A DNA stretch of 64,000 bases from JACNIZ01 sp964344765 (lineage in GTDB: Bacteria; Planctomycetota; UBA1135): positions 1 through 64,000 of the forward strand of contig CAYFOM010000022.1 of NCBI GenBank assembly GCA_964344765.1, in the 5' to 3' direction. Position numbers and translations under genes: made by a program. Every line of letters begins with the position of its first letter. Within the stretch, counting starts at the first letter, position 1. Below the pieces are notes generated by a model. It did no database searches. It saw only the letters and a list, made by a program, of their open reading frames with translations, and had not been told where the DNA came from. Positions 35,240-44,312 of the stretch are shown here, in pieces.

Positions 35240-36049
35240 TTAAACGCGCTGATTCAGCCAGGCAATGAGGTTGTCCAGCACATCTTGCTGAATGGCTTCA
35301 TTAAAAATTTCATGGCGTGCGCCGGGCCAACTGCAAAAACTTGCGTCGCCGCCATAGCACTCGACAAAAGCATCCACCGCGGCGCAATTGACGATTTTGT
35401 CTTCTTCGCCGTAGCTAATCCACAGCGGCAAATCAAACTTGGCCGCATGCGCATTAGCGCGCTCCAACGCCGCAGTCATTTCGGTGAACCAGCGCGGCGT
35501 GATGGTGTGAAAGGTCAGCGGATCGTCTAAGTATTTTTTGACGACTCCCGGATCAGCGCACACCTCGTTGGCGTCGATCTCATTCGACAAACTCAACGAA
35601 GGCAACAATCTCGACATCAATCCGGCAGCAGCTGTTTTCCATGCCGGTGCTTCAACGGCCACACCAAGCAACGGTGCCGACAGCGCCACCGCAGTGGCCT
35701 GATGAATGGTGCTACGCAAAAACTCCAAGCTAATCAGCGTGCCCATCGAGTGAGCCACCAGCAAAAACGGACCATCAATGGCGTCGGCAGCCGTCGCCAA
35801 ATTGTCGACGTAATCCTGCCAGCGATTGACGTGACCGCGTTTGCCCTCGGAGTGGCCATGACCGCAAAAGTCTACGCCGCTGACTTGGAAACCCGCTTGA
35901 TTCAGCGCGGCGGCAACATGTTCGTAGCGGCCAAGGTGTTCGCCTAAACCATGCACCAAAAGCACCTCGGCCTTGGCAACTTCAAGCGGCCAAAAGTAAT
36001 GGGCAAGCTTGGTGCCGTTATCCGCACGAATTTCCGATCGCGTGCTCAT
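35240..36049 (-). CDS. Alpha/beta hydrolase (monoacylglycerol-lipase-like)
   Basis: 269 residues, no signal peptide. Hydrolase_4/monoacylglycerol lipase signature: 'VLLVHGLGEHLGRYEHVA' (oxyanion region HGxG), 'GHGHSEGKRGH', nucleophile elbow AHSMG, and the late acid/His residues in 'YGEEDKIVN' and 'WPGARHEIFNE'. Probably hydrolyses acylglycerols or lysophospholipids. Its start overlaps the DoxX/MauE stop (ATGA), so it is the last gene of a four-gene operon. Confidence 0.88.
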   Translation of the reverse strand: MSTRSEIRADNGTKLAHYFWPLEVAKAEVLLVHGLGEHLGRYEHVAAALNQAGFQVSGVDFCGHGHSEGKRGHVNRWQDYVDNLATAADAIDGPFLLVAHSMGTLISLEFLRSTIHQATAVALSAPLLGVAVEAPAWKTAAAGLMSRLLPSLSLSNEIDANEVCADPGVVKKYLDDPLTFHTITPRWFTEMTAALERANAHAAKFDLPLWISYGEEDKIVNCAAVDAFVECYGGDASFCSWPGARHEIFNEAIQQDVLDNLIAWLNQRV

Positions 36050-36492
36050 GCTGGGCTTTTCTTGCGACTAAGTCCGGCCAGTAAGCAAGCCACGATCAAG
36101 CTGCTGTTGAAGATCATTTTTTGCCAAATGATGACCTCGCCTGAACCACAGCCGCAGTCGAATGCGACCTGGGTGAAGGCCAAGTCGTCGGTATCCATGA
36201 CGGCGAAAGTGCGCATCAAAATTGCCGACGTGAATACAATCAAAACCAACGCCGACAGCGCACTCGCGCCGCGCCGTAGTGGGCTCAGCAAAATGGCTGC
36301 GCCGGCAATAATTTCCAACCACGGCAGACTGACCGCCGACAAGTTCAACCAAATCGGCGGCTGAGTCGGCAGGATGCCGTAAGTGTGAATGCTTTTGAGT
36401 AAATCCGACGGCTCGACCAATTTCGGAAAGCCGTAGTAAAGCAACATCGCGCCGGCATAAACGCGTGCGAGAATCACCAAGTAATTTCTCAT
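36046..36492 (-). CDS. DoxX/MauE-family membrane protein
   Basis: 148 residues from ATG 36492. Four predicted transmembrane helices: about 5-25 (LARVYAGAMLLYYGFPKLV), 50-70, 75-95 and 125-142. The conserved region 'FDCGCGSGEVIIWQKMIFN' places a Cys-x-Cys pair before the last helix, as in MauE-type DoxX proteins that work with thiol/disulfide enzymes. Coupled by ATGA overlaps to both the rhodanese before it and the hydrolase after it. Confidence 0.8.
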   Translation of the reverse strand: MRNYLVILARVYAGAMLLYYGFPKLVEPSDLLKSIHTYGILPTQPPIWLNLSAVSLPWLEIIAGAAILLSPLRRGASALSALVLIVFTSAILMRTFAVMDTDDLAFTQVAFDCGCGSGEVIIWQKMIFNSSLIVACLLAGLSRKKSPA

Positions 36493-37031
36493 GGCTGCTC
36501 TCCGGTTTGGGTTTCCAGGCCGGCTTCGAACCACTCTTCCCAGCCGCCTTCATAAATCGAAACCAACTCTTTGGCGACGCCGTGAGTGAAGACCAAATCG
36601 GTCGCCAGTTGGATCGAATCCTCGCAGTCACCGCCGGCGCAATAAATGATCACGATGTCGGCGTTGTTCATCAGCGGCAGCAAGTCCGGCACGTATAAAT
36701 CCTGGTGGTAGTGATGGCACAGCCGCGCACCAGGAATGTGGCCAACCTTGTAATCCTTTTCACTGCGTGCGTCCAAGATCAAAACGCCGCCGTCTTCGTC
36801 GCGCGCATAGGGTTGCCAGGCTTTGACATCATCAAAACTGATGATTTCAAAGTCATGTTGAAGCCCAGTGGACTGACCCGTTTCCGGATCTTCTTCCGCC
36901 TGCGGAGCCGGGAAATAGTCACGCCCAAGGTCCAAGCCCTTAGGGTGGAGGGCATTGGCTACCAGCGAAACGGCAAACACCAGCGCCGCCAGCAGCACGA
37001 CTTCGCCCAGTAGGGTGCGAGGAGCTTTCAT
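36489..37031 (-). CDS. Membrane-anchored rhodanese-like protein
   Basis: 180 residues. N-terminal transmembrane helix (about 8-26), a linker, then one rhodanese domain (about 60-178) with 'VLILDARSEKDYKVGHIPGARL' and the active-site loop CAGGDCEDS (Cys131). The loop has a Cys where an Arg is often found, so thiosulfate may not be the substrate. Expected to move sulfane sulfur on the periplasmic side. Sits directly after the membrane protein at 37032. Confidence 0.87.
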   Translation of the reverse strand: MKAPRTLLGEVVLLAALVFAVSLVANALHPKGLDLGRDYFPAPQAEEDPETGQSTGLQHDFEIISFDDVKAWQPYARDEDGGVLILDARSEKDYKVGHIPGARLCHHYHQDLYVPDLLPLMNNADIVIIYCAGGDCEDSIQLATDLVFTHGVAKELVSIYEGGWEEWFEAGLETQTGEQP

Positions 37032-37784
37032 TTAGGAAGTTTGATGGATCCGCTCGGCCGACGGCGAGTTTAGCGCGGTTGGCGTTGCGCGCCAAACAGC
37101 ACCATGACCGCGAGCAGGAATCCCAGGGCATTTGACCTCGGTTACTTGATGCACGCCCTCGTCATCCAGCAATGATTGGCAGAGTTTGGCGCCGAGGTAG
37201 TTGGCTACGAACAATGCGCCCACCCAACTCGGCACGATCGGCACTCGCCAGAATCCCACGAGTTGGCCAACCTTGGGAACAAAACGATTCGCCAAAGGCA
37301 AAGCTACACAAAAACTCAGCCAAAATAACGAGAACATTCTGCTGGCGGTCAGCAGCGAGCCGATGCCTTCTTTGCGGGTGCCGTCGGCGTTTTCGCGCGC
37401 CAAAATCCACAGATTGTGCAAGTTGGCTTCCTTCTGCTTATTCCAATCCATCAGCACATCGGGCGTTTGCCAGCCGAAAATGCGCTGGCCCCAACTGACT
37501 TCTTCGAGAAAACAGAGAATGAAGAATAGGCCGAGTAGTGCGTGGAATCCGTTGCGTTTGCTGCCCAGTGGGAAGGGTCGATCGGGGTTGCGGCTGCGCA
37601 AAAACATCGACAAGCACAGCACGCCGGCGGTTAGGAAGAAGGCGGCGGTGGCCCATTCGTAGAAGCCGTCCTCGCGCACCCATGGCCTTAGAAATTCGCG
37701 GTTGGAGGCGAAAATCGCGTACGACACCGCCGTCCAAACGACAGCGAACCACAAATAGGCTTTTTGGCCTGTGGTTTCAGGCAT
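37032..37784 (-). CDS. Integral membrane protein, probably frameshifted at its 3' end
   Basis: 250 residues as read. Transmembrane segments at about 10-26, 45-62, 83-98, 160-178 and 190-205. After 'DDEGVHQVTEVK' the open frame turns into a polar tail without character (CPGIPARGHGAVWRATPT...). One base less in the AAA at 37131-37133 gives instead '...EVNALGFLLAVMVLFGAQRQPR' and stop at 37070-37072, a proper final transmembrane helix. So the true C-terminus is probably that one, and the extra base is a mutation, an assembly error or a frameshift site. I do not recognise the family. Confidence 0.65.
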   Translation of the reverse strand: MPETTGQKAYLWFAVVWTAVSYAIFASNREFLRPWVREDGFYEWATAAFFLTAGVLCLSMFLRSRNPDRPFPLGSKRNGFHALLGLFFILCFLEEVSWGQRIFGWQTPDVLMDWNKQKEANLHNLWILARENADGTRKEGIGSLLTASRMFSLFWLSFCVALPLANRFVPKVGQLVGFWRVPIVPSWVGALFVANYLGAKLCQSLLDDEGVHQVTEVKCPGIPARGHGAVWRATPTALNSPSAERIHQTS

Positions 37785-37891
37785 GGGGAGTGGGGAGTTT
37801 TGGAGGGGCTGGGGCGATCCAGTGGTGGTAGGGGGCTACTGGATACCCAACGATACCCTATGCGGGAAAATTCTGTTGGAAATCTTCGCCG

Positions 37892-38632
37892 TCAGCCGGA
37901 GAAGCGGTCGTTGCTCCACGGCTTGGCGCTGTTGGAGTAGCCGCGTTTCTCCCAGAATCCGAGCTCCTCCCGGCTGAGGAATTCGATTTTGCGGATCCAT
38001 TTTGCTCCTTTCCACGCGTAAAGACGCGGCGTGATCATGCGCACCGGACCGCCGTGTTCGCGCGGCAGAGGTTGGTTTTGCCATTTGTGCACTAGCAAGA
38101 CGTCTGGGGCGATGGCGTCGGCGAGTCGCAGGTTGGTGGTGTACGGAATTCCCGACATCGGGTCGCTGTCGTAGGCGGTGACCAGCACGTGTTCGGCATT
38201 TTCGGCGGGCACGGCGATCTCGGCCAAGTCGGCAAAGCGCACCCCGGTCCAGCGACTGTCGAGCAAGCTCCAAGTGGTGACGCAATGGAAATCGCTGGCC
38301 TCCTCGATCTGCTCCATCGCCATCAAGTCATCCCAACTCAGAACGCATGGGTTTTCGCACTCTCCCGCCAGTTCCAGCTCCCAATCCTGCGGTGCGATCA
38401 ACGGCTGGTGACCAAGGTCCAACACTGGCCACTTTTCGACGATGTTCTGGCCCACTGGAATTTGCGGTTTGCCGTGGCGATTCTCCGGCCCGCTGCCCTG
38501 TTGATCACCGCGATCTTGAGCGGCGGATTCCTGCTCGGCCAACAACGCGCGTTGGCGTTCGATCCAGCGCATGCGCGACGGGACTTTGGACTTGGCGGCG
38601 TCGGTAGGGGTACTGCGATCGGAGGTGGTCAC
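37892..38632 (-). CDS. Molybdopterin-dependent sulfite-oxidase-family protein
   Basis: 246 residues from GTG 38632. The sulfite oxidase molybdopterin domain covers about residues 60-240: 'W.L...G......LSWDDLMAM', the molybdenum-binding Cys117 in DFHCVTTWSL, 'YDSDPMSGIPYTTNL', 'LPREHGGPVRMITPRLYAWKGAKWI' and 'EELGFWEKRGYSN'. No signal peptide and no heme domain, so it is a cytoplasmic member similar to YuiH. Substrate unknown. TAGCCT lies exactly 6 bases before the GTG. Confidence 0.9.
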   Translation of the reverse strand: MTTSDRSTPTDAAKSKVPSRMRWIERQRALLAEQESAAQDRGDQQGSGPENRHGKPQIPVGQNIVEKWPVLDLGHQPLIAPQDWELELAGECENPCVLSWDDLMAMEQIEEASDFHCVTTWSLLDSRWTGVRFADLAEIAVPAENAEHVLVTAYDSDPMSGIPYTTNLRLADAIAPDVLLVHKWQNQPLPREHGGPVRMITPRLYAWKGAKWIRKIEFLSREELGFWEKRGYSNSAKPWSNDRFSG

Positions 38633-38638
38633 GCCCTT

Positions 38639-38644
38639 AGGCTA
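38639..38644 (-). promoter_or_regulatory. -10-like TAGCCT, 6 bases before the oxidoreductase start
   Basis: Minus strand hexamer, exactly 6 bases before the GTG at 38632. It is part of the pattern described in the leaderless-promoter finding. Confidence 0.45.
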
Positions 38645-38681
38645 CAAAAAAACAGGGCTCCCCGCCGCAGCGAGAAGCCCC
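38645..38681 (-). terminator. Rho-independent terminator
   Basis: On the minus strand, directly after the secreted-protein stop (38702), a 9-base stem (38672-38680 with 38655-38663, two G-U pairs) closes a GC-rich loop and is followed by a run of seven T (complement of 38646-38652). Confidence 0.75.
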
Positions 38682-38701
38682 ATCTTCGCTAGCCCCCGCG
38701 G

Positions 38702-39808
38702 CTAGTGAATGTGGTGTGCCAAGCCGTTCGACATTTGCGCCGGTACGCCGGCTGCGCCTACCGCAGCTTGGGTGTACCAGGTCATGCCGCCACCGGCTAC
38801 CGGCGGCACCACGGTGGTGTGAGTGCCGCTGGCCGACGTGCTTTCCCAAGCACGCGAGTTGTAATCACAAAGCAAGTGAGCATCGAGACCGAACAACGGC
38901 GTCAGGTCGACGTCGACCTTGAGCGCGGAAGCCCACATCGTCGAGGCAACGACCGAGCCATTGCTCATGTCGGTCACGGTGAAGGTAATGGTGTTGCCGA
39001 CCTGTGCCTCGGTATCCAGGCTAAGTTGCAGCGAATCGCCGACGCCCATTCCGGCGGTGCTTGCGTAGGAAAGCGTTTCGGCCGGGTTGCCGTACAGCAT
39101 CATGTCGAAGCCCGCCCAAGGGATGCCGCCGAACCAGTAACAACCTAAGAAGTTGTTGCCGTTGGCTGCCGATGGGTCGAACCATGTGAAACTATCGGTT
39201 TGGCCCAAGCCGCCGTTGGCGATCCACGGGCCGGTAGTGCTGTTGTCCCAGATTTGTCCCCAAGCGTGATAGCGGTTGCCGTTGGGATCGGTGGTCAGGT
39301 TGCATTCGACGCCCCATAGATCGACGCTGACAATCCAACATGCCAGCGCGCCGTTGTTGCCGCCGGGCAGTCCGTTCAAGTTGTAAGAGCAATCGGCGTT
39401 CGGCCAGTTACTCGGACCGGCGCAGTAAATCGAATCGTCGTACAGGTTGATGGTTTGCTGCACGCCGTTCGGATTGGTTTCGGCCGAGCAGTAGGTGTAT
39501 TGCAAACCGTTGACTTGGTCGACGTGATCGTGGTTGCGATCCATCAACTTGAAGTTGTCGATCCATTCCTGACCGGAACCGGGGATCGAATAATAGTTCG
39601 ATAAATTGCTGTTGTTGTACAGCGAGTCCGGTCCGCTACGAGCGACGTTGTTGCTGTTCGGGCGGTCCAGCAAGCCTAGCGCCGGGTGGTAGGTGCCGGC
39701 GTATTCCGCAGGCACGGCTTTGCGCGTTGCGATGGGCTGCTTTTGTTGAGCGCTGACCGCATCCGCCAAACAAAGGGCGGCCACGCCGATGAGTAGGTGC
39801 CTGAACAT
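38702..39808 (-). CDS. Secreted protein of unknown function
   Basis: 368 residues with a signal peptide (cleavage near VSAQQ). Cys-containing, Asn/Gly/Trp-rich body ('NLSNYYSIPGSGQEWIDNFKLMDRNHDHVDQVNGLQYTYC', here shown only to indicate composition by its short motifs EWIDNF and DRNHDHVDQ). The last 60 residues include HTTVVPP and end 'MSNGLAHHIH', similar to the end of the protein at 59338. A clear ribosome binding site (AGGAG, 8 bases before the ATG) sets this gene apart from many leaderless-looking neighbours. Monocistronic with its own terminator. Function unknown. Confidence 0.7.
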   Translation of the reverse strand: MFRHLLIGVAALCLADAVSAQQKQPIATRKAVPAEYAGTYHPALGLLDRPNSNNVARSGPDSLYNNSNLSNYYSIPGSGQEWIDNFKLMDRNHDHVDQVNGLQYTYCSAETNPNGVQQTINLYDDSIYCAGPSNWPNADCSYNLNGLPGGNNGALACWIVSVDLWGVECNLTTDPNGNRYHAWGQIWDNSTTGPWIANGGLGQTDSFTWFDPSAANGNNFLGCYWFGGIPWAGFDMMLYGNPAETLSYASTAGMGVGDSLQLSLDTEAQVGNTITFTVTDMSNGSVVASTMWASALKVDVDLTPLFGLDAHLLCDYNSRAWESTSASGTHTTVVPPVAGGGMTWYTQAAVGAAGVPAQMSNGLAHHIH

Positions 39809-39855
39809 GTAGAGATCTCCTGTGCTCGAATGCGAGGGAGGAGCCTATTCATCGA

Positions 39856-39876
39856 CAATTCCTGCGTTCGGAATTG
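39856..39876. repeat. Inverted repeat between the RND operon and a secreted-protein gene
   Basis: CAATTCC, 7-base spacer, GGAATTG, a perfect 7-base inverted repeat in the 93-base gap. It lacks a T-run; it could be a weak terminator of the RND operon or an operator for the 38702-39808 gene. Confidence 0.4.
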
Positions 39877-39901
39877 AGGAAAAACGGCGGTTCAGGCGGG
39901 T

Positions 39902-42900
39902 TTAAGCGTGGCTTTCTTGCTTTTCGCGAATTCGTAGTTTGGCTAGGATTTTGCGGCCTAAATCGACTAAATCCTCGATGGCTAAGTACAGCGACGGCAC
40001 CAAAATCAAAGTGATTGCGGTGGCGAAGACTACGCCAAAGGCCAACGAGATCGCCATCGGGATCAGGAACTGCGCTTGCAGGCTGCGCTCCATCAGCAGC
40101 GGACTCAGGCCTAGGAAGGTCGTCATCGTGGTCAGCAGGATGGGGCGGAAGCGGCGCGAACCGGATTCCAGTACCGCTTGGCGCAGCGGCATGCCGGCGG
40201 CGCGTTGGCGGTTGATCAGATCGATCATCACCAGCGAGTCGTTGATGACCACGCCGCCGAGCGCGGCGATGCCGATGACCGACATGATCGCCAAGTCCAT
40301 GCCCATGATGACGTGACCCCAAACCGCACCGACTAATCCGAATGGAATCGCCGACATGATGATCAGCGGTTGCAGGTATGACTTCAGCGGGATGGCGAGC
40401 AGCGCGAAGATGATCAACATGGCGAGCATGTTGAGTTCCATCATGCGCTTCATGAAATCGCCTTGTTCTTTTTGCTGCCCTTCCAAGCCGTAGCTCAAGC
40501 CGGAGTACGACGCCAAGATTCTGGGCAGTGCTTCTTTCTGCAATTCAGCGAACACCTGGTCGGGCGTGGTCAGCGCCGGATCGATCGATGCGGTGACACG
40601 CAAACTGCGTTGGCGTTCGCTGCGGTCGATGGTGGAATAGCCGCGGCTAACGGTGGCGTCGGCGACCATGTGGAAGGGGACTTCACGGCCATCCAAAGTG
40701 CGCACGCGCATTTTTTCCAGGGCCGCCAAGCTTTGGCGATCTTCCAGCGGATAGCGCAGCATGACGTCGACCTCCTCGCGGCCGCGTTGCAGGCTTTGAA
40801 TCTCTTCGCCGTACATGCCTTGGCGTACTTGGCGCGCCAGGTCGCCTAGTGTCAGCCCCAACGACGCACCTAGTGGGGTCAGGCTGAGTTGCCATTCACG
40901 TTTGCCTTCGCGGTAGCTGTCTTGCGCTTGCAGCACCCCGCCGATGGCACTGAGTTCGTCGGCAAGTTCGGCTGCTGCTGCTTTGAGTTCATCGAGATCC
41001 GGACCAGAAATGCGGATGTCGATGTCGCCGTCGCCGCTCATGGCGTTGGAGTTGAACAGCAGTTCTTCGGCACCGGCAACTCCGCCGGCGCGGCGCTGCC
41101 ACATGCGGCCGAGGTCGGACGCGGAAATGCTGCGGCGTTCGGAGGAAATCAACTCGAGGTTGACTTCTGCAAGGTGACCACCGCTAAATCCGGTGCCGGC
41201 ACCGCCCGTGAAAGTGGACTGTTTTTGGCGGTAAGGCTGGCCGCCGACGGCAACGGCGATGTTGCGAATCAACGCTTCGCCTTCTTTGTTTTTCAACTCT
41301 TCCTGCAGTTCCAAAGCAGTTTGCTCCAACTGCTCCAACGCCGCTTCGGTGACGTAAAGCGGCGTGCCCAACGGCATCGTCAACTCGGCCACGATGTTGT
41401 CGGCTTCAATGATCGGGAAGAAGTTGAACTTAATGCGACCGCTGCCGGCATAAGCGGCGGTGAACATCAACGTGGCCACCCCCAAAGCCAAGGTCGCGTA
41501 GCGCCATTTGGTGGCGACGGCCAGCGACGGCTCGTAAACGCGGCGGATAAACCAGGACAAGCCGACGTTAGTCCAATCTTGAAAGCGTCCCCAAATGCCG
41601 CGCTTTTGATCTGCTCCCTCTTTGGGCAAGTGGCGCAGGTGGGAGGGCAGAATCCACAGCGATTCCATCAGCGAGAAAATCAAACACGCGACCACAATCA
41701 GCGGGATGTTGCGCGAAAACTGTCCCATGCTTCCCGGCATGAACAGCATCGGCATAAAGGCGACCATCGTGGTTAAGACCGCGAAGATGACAGGTACCGC
41801 CATTTCACGGGTGCCATCCACCGCCGCGGATAAACCGTCTTTCCCTAGTTGGCGATGATTGTGAATGTTCTCCGCAACCACAATCGCATCGTCCACCACA
41901 ATTCCGAGCACGGTGATGAACGCCATCAGCGAGATCATGTTGATCGACACATCCATCATCGGCATCAGCGCGGCACTGCCGAGCAGCGCAATCGGAATAC
42001 CGAGCGTGACCCACAGTGCCAACCGCAGGCGCAGAAATAGCGACAGCGCAATCAACACCAGCAGCAAACCCTGCGCGCCGTTGTTGATCATCGTGTCCAT
42101 GCGTTCGCGCAGCAAACGCGAATCGTCGGCAAAAATAGTTAGGTTGATACCGGCCGGCAATTCTTGGCTGACCTGATCCAAATAAGCGTTGGCGTCGGCA
42201 GCGACATCGATGGCGCTTTGCTCGCCGACGCGGAATACGCTAAGGATGATGGCGGGCTGGTCGTTTAATCGGGTTAGCTGATCGGTGTCGGCAAAGCCAT
42301 CGACGATGGTGGCGACGTCGCCAACCAGCAATTGCGCACCATTCGGCAAACTACGCAAAGGCAGCCGACGAAATTCTTCGGCGGTATATGCCTGGCCTTT
42401 GCTGCGCACCAGAATCTCGCCGCCGCGGGTCTTCAGCGTACCGCCGGGCAAGTCCAATGAGCTGCGACGTACAGCGGCCGCGACCTCGTCGAAACTCAAG
42501 CCGTATCGCTGCATTTCGATTTCACTGACCTCAATCGAGATCTCAAAGTCGGCAACGTTGCTCAGCCGCACCTGAGTAATCTCCGGCTGCTGCTGCAAAC
42601 CACTGCGCACATCCTCGGCGATGCGGCGCAGCGTCCACGCGTCGGCATCTCCCCAAACCGCGACCTCAATGACCTGATTGTTGACGTCAATCAACGTCAC
42701 CATTGGCTCCTCGGTGTCCTCGGGGAAGTTGTCAATGCGATCAATTTCCGCTTTGACATCATCCAAAAACACGTTGCGGTCGACGGTGTCCAAATACTCC
42801 ACCGTCACCGTGCCGAAGTTCTCATTGGCTTGCGATTGCACCCGATCGACGCCGGACAATCCTTGCACCGCCTCTTCGATGCGCATGCAAATCGCTTCTT

Positions 42901-43084
42901 CGACCTCTTGCGGCGAAGCACCGGGATAGGTCACCGAAACCATCACCGCATCCACACTGGTTTGCGGAACGATTTCCTGGCGCAGCCCCTTCATCGTGAA
43001 GAAGCCGACAACCAGCACCATGATCATCAGCACATTGCTGGCGACCGGGTTGTGGATAAACCAAGCAATAGGACCGCGGTTCAT
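39902..43084 (-). CDS. RND-family efflux permease (HAE-1 type)
   Basis: 1060 residues with the RND layout: transmembrane helix 1 at about 14-30, two large periplasmic loops (about 35-330 and 550-860), and helices 2-6 and 8-12. The proton-relay pair is in 'LGIVVDDAIVVAENI' (helix 4), as in AcrB and CzcA relatives. The motif 'GIAALGGVVINDSLVMIDLINRQRAAG' near the end is typical of HAE-1 drug pumps. It exports drugs or other toxic compounds with the adaptor and outer membrane protein encoded before it; overlaps the adaptor stop by ATGA. Confidence 0.93.
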   Translation of the reverse strand: MNRGPIAWFIHNPVASNVLMIMVLVVGFFTMKGLRQEIVPQTSVDAVMVSVTYPGASPQEVEEAICMRIEEAVQGLSGVDRVQSQANENFGTVTVEYLDTVDRNVFLDDVKAEIDRIDNFPEDTEEPMVTLIDVNNQVIEVAVWGDADAWTLRRIAEDVRSGLQQQPEITQVRLSNVADFEISIEVSEIEMQRYGLSFDEVAAAVRRSSLDLPGGTLKTRGGEILVRSKGQAYTAEEFRRLPLRSLPNGAQLLVGDVATIVDGFADTDQLTRLNDQPAIILSVFRVGEQSAIDVAADANAYLDQVSQELPAGINLTIFADDSRLLRERMDTMINNGAQGLLLVLIALSLFLRLRLALWVTLGIPIALLGSAALMPMMDVSINMISLMAFITVLGIVVDDAIVVAENIHNHRQLGKDGLSAAVDGTREMAVPVIFAVLTTMVAFMPMLFMPGSMGQFSRNIPLIVVACLIFSLMESLWILPSHLRHLPKEGADQKRGIWGRFQDWTNVGLSWFIRRVYEPSLAVATKWRYATLALGVATLMFTAAYAGSGRIKFNFFPIIEADNIVAELTMPLGTPLYVTEAALEQLEQTALELQEELKNKEGEALIRNIAVAVGGQPYRQKQSTFTGGAGTGFSGGHLAEVNLELISSERRSISASDLGRMWQRRAGGVAGAEELLFNSNAMSGDGDIDIRISGPDLDELKAAAAELADELSAIGGVLQAQDSYREGKREWQLSLTPLGASLGLTLGDLARQVRQGMYGEEIQSLQRGREEVDVMLRYPLEDRQSLAALEKMRVRTLDGREVPFHMVADATVSRGYSTIDRSERQRSLRVTASIDPALTTPDQVFAELQKEALPRILASYSGLSYGLEGQQKEQGDFMKRMMELNMLAMLIIFALLAIPLKSYLQPLIIMSAIPFGLVGAVWGHVIMGMDLAIMSVIGIAALGGVVINDSLVMIDLINRQRAAGMPLRQAVLESGSRRFRPILLTTMTTFLGLSPLLMERSLQAQFLIPMAISLAFGVVFATAITLILVPSLYLAIEDLVDLGRKILAKLRIREKQESHA

Positions 43085-44271
43085 CGCTGTTCTCCGTTGG
43101 CGTGGGCAGAACGATCGGCAATGCGCACATTCATGCCGCTGGTGACCGCGGGCAACGGCGTGACGCAGACGCGCTCACCATTTTCCAAGCCTCCGCTAAT
43201 TTGCACCTCGCGCGCTTCACTGCGCAGAACTTCCACCTTGCGGATCTCAATTTGCTCCTTCGGCGTGACCACCAAAACGGTTCCGTCTTCGCGCAGCACC
43301 GCGCGCGGCAACGTGGCCACCGACGGGAAATTGCGGCCGCTCATCACGGCTTGCAAAAACATACCGGGAACCATCGCAGCGTGTTGCGTGCTCTTGCGCA
43401 GGGCAAACGGATCGTCGACTTGAGCGATCACCGTCAACATGCGGTTGCGCGGATCCAAGCTTGCTTCACTGCCGATGACCGTAGCCGGCCAAACTTGTTC
43501 GACACCGCCGACGTCGCCACGAAGCTCGACGGTCAATTCCGATGCACTGTCCGCATCACCGAGCTGCAAATCCAGCCAAGCCAATTCCCTCATCAAAACC
43601 GGCAAGCGCACTTCGGCGCGGCTGCTGTCGTAAATACTGCCCAGCATGGTTCCAGGTGCTACGAATTGACCGACCTTGGCGACGGCTTGCAATACGCGAC
43701 CGTCGATCGGGGCAATGACGGTACAGCGCGACAACGCCAGCTTGGCCTGCGCCACTCCGGCTTCGGCGGCGCGCAAATTGGCGCGTGCCATCTGCAATTG
43801 CGGTTCGCGTGCAACCAAAGGCGGTGCATCGCCCTCGCCGTGTTCTTGCCAATCCAGCAACGCTGCGTCGGCTTCGGCTTGCTCTACTTGCAGCGCTGCT
43901 TTGGCTTGAGCCAACTGCGCTTCGGCCGAGGCAACGGCGAGCTCGTAGTCGGCCGCGTCGATCTTGAGCAGCGGTTCACCTGCTGCAAAAAATTCGCCAT
44001 CTCGCCATTGCTCGGCAACCCAAAGCACACGACCACCAACTTCAGCGGCCAATTGCACTTGGTTTTGCGGGACGAGTTCGCCATGAGTGACGACGTCAAG
44101 CTGGCGGGCCTGGATGGTGACCGGGATAACGTCAACAAGCGGCATCGATTGCTCGACTTGTTGGCGCTCCAGTTCGGGCGCTGTTGAATTCAACCATTTC
44201 GCACCGAGCATGCCGACGGCAAGGAACGCCACCGGAGCTACAAATTTGGCTGCGGAAGTAAGAGGCAACAT
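43081..44271 (-). CDS. RND efflux adaptor (membrane fusion protein)
   Basis: 396 residues from ATG 44271; a TTG at 44316 overlapping the previous stop would add 15 residues. An N-terminal transmembrane anchor (about 7-22) is followed by the HlyD/AcrA layout: barrel-sandwich 'LAAEVGGRVLWVAEQWRDGEFFAAGEPLLKID', a helical hairpin (about 110-165), the second lipoyl half 'ALSRCTVIAPIDGRVLQAVAKVGQFV', then beta-barrel and membrane-proximal domains. It links permease and outer membrane factor across the periplasm. Confidence 0.9.
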   Translation of the reverse strand: MLPLTSAAKFVAPVAFLAVGMLGAKWLNSTAPELERQQVEQSMPLVDVIPVTIQARQLDVVTHGELVPQNQVQLAAEVGGRVLWVAEQWRDGEFFAAGEPLLKIDAADYELAVASAEAQLAQAKAALQVEQAEADAALLDWQEHGEGDAPPLVAREPQLQMARANLRAAEAGVAQAKLALSRCTVIAPIDGRVLQAVAKVGQFVAPGTMLGSIYDSSRAEVRLPVLMRELAWLDLQLGDADSASELTVELRGDVGGVEQVWPATVIGSEASLDPRNRMLTVIAQVDDPFALRKSTQHAAMVPGMFLQAVMSGRNFPSVATLPRAVLREDGTVLVVTPKEQIEIRKVEVLRSEAREVQISGGLENGERVCVTPLPAVTSGMNVRIADRSAHANGEQR

Positions 44272-44312
44272 GATTCTGTTTCGTGGACGGGAAGTTCGGA
44301 TCGCAGGACGAA

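Noticed and set aside
36940..37131. Separate small gene in the third frame at the end of the membrane protein
   Set aside because: Its translation has no domain and starts inside the putative frameshift; the neighbouring frame gives a transmembrane helix instead.
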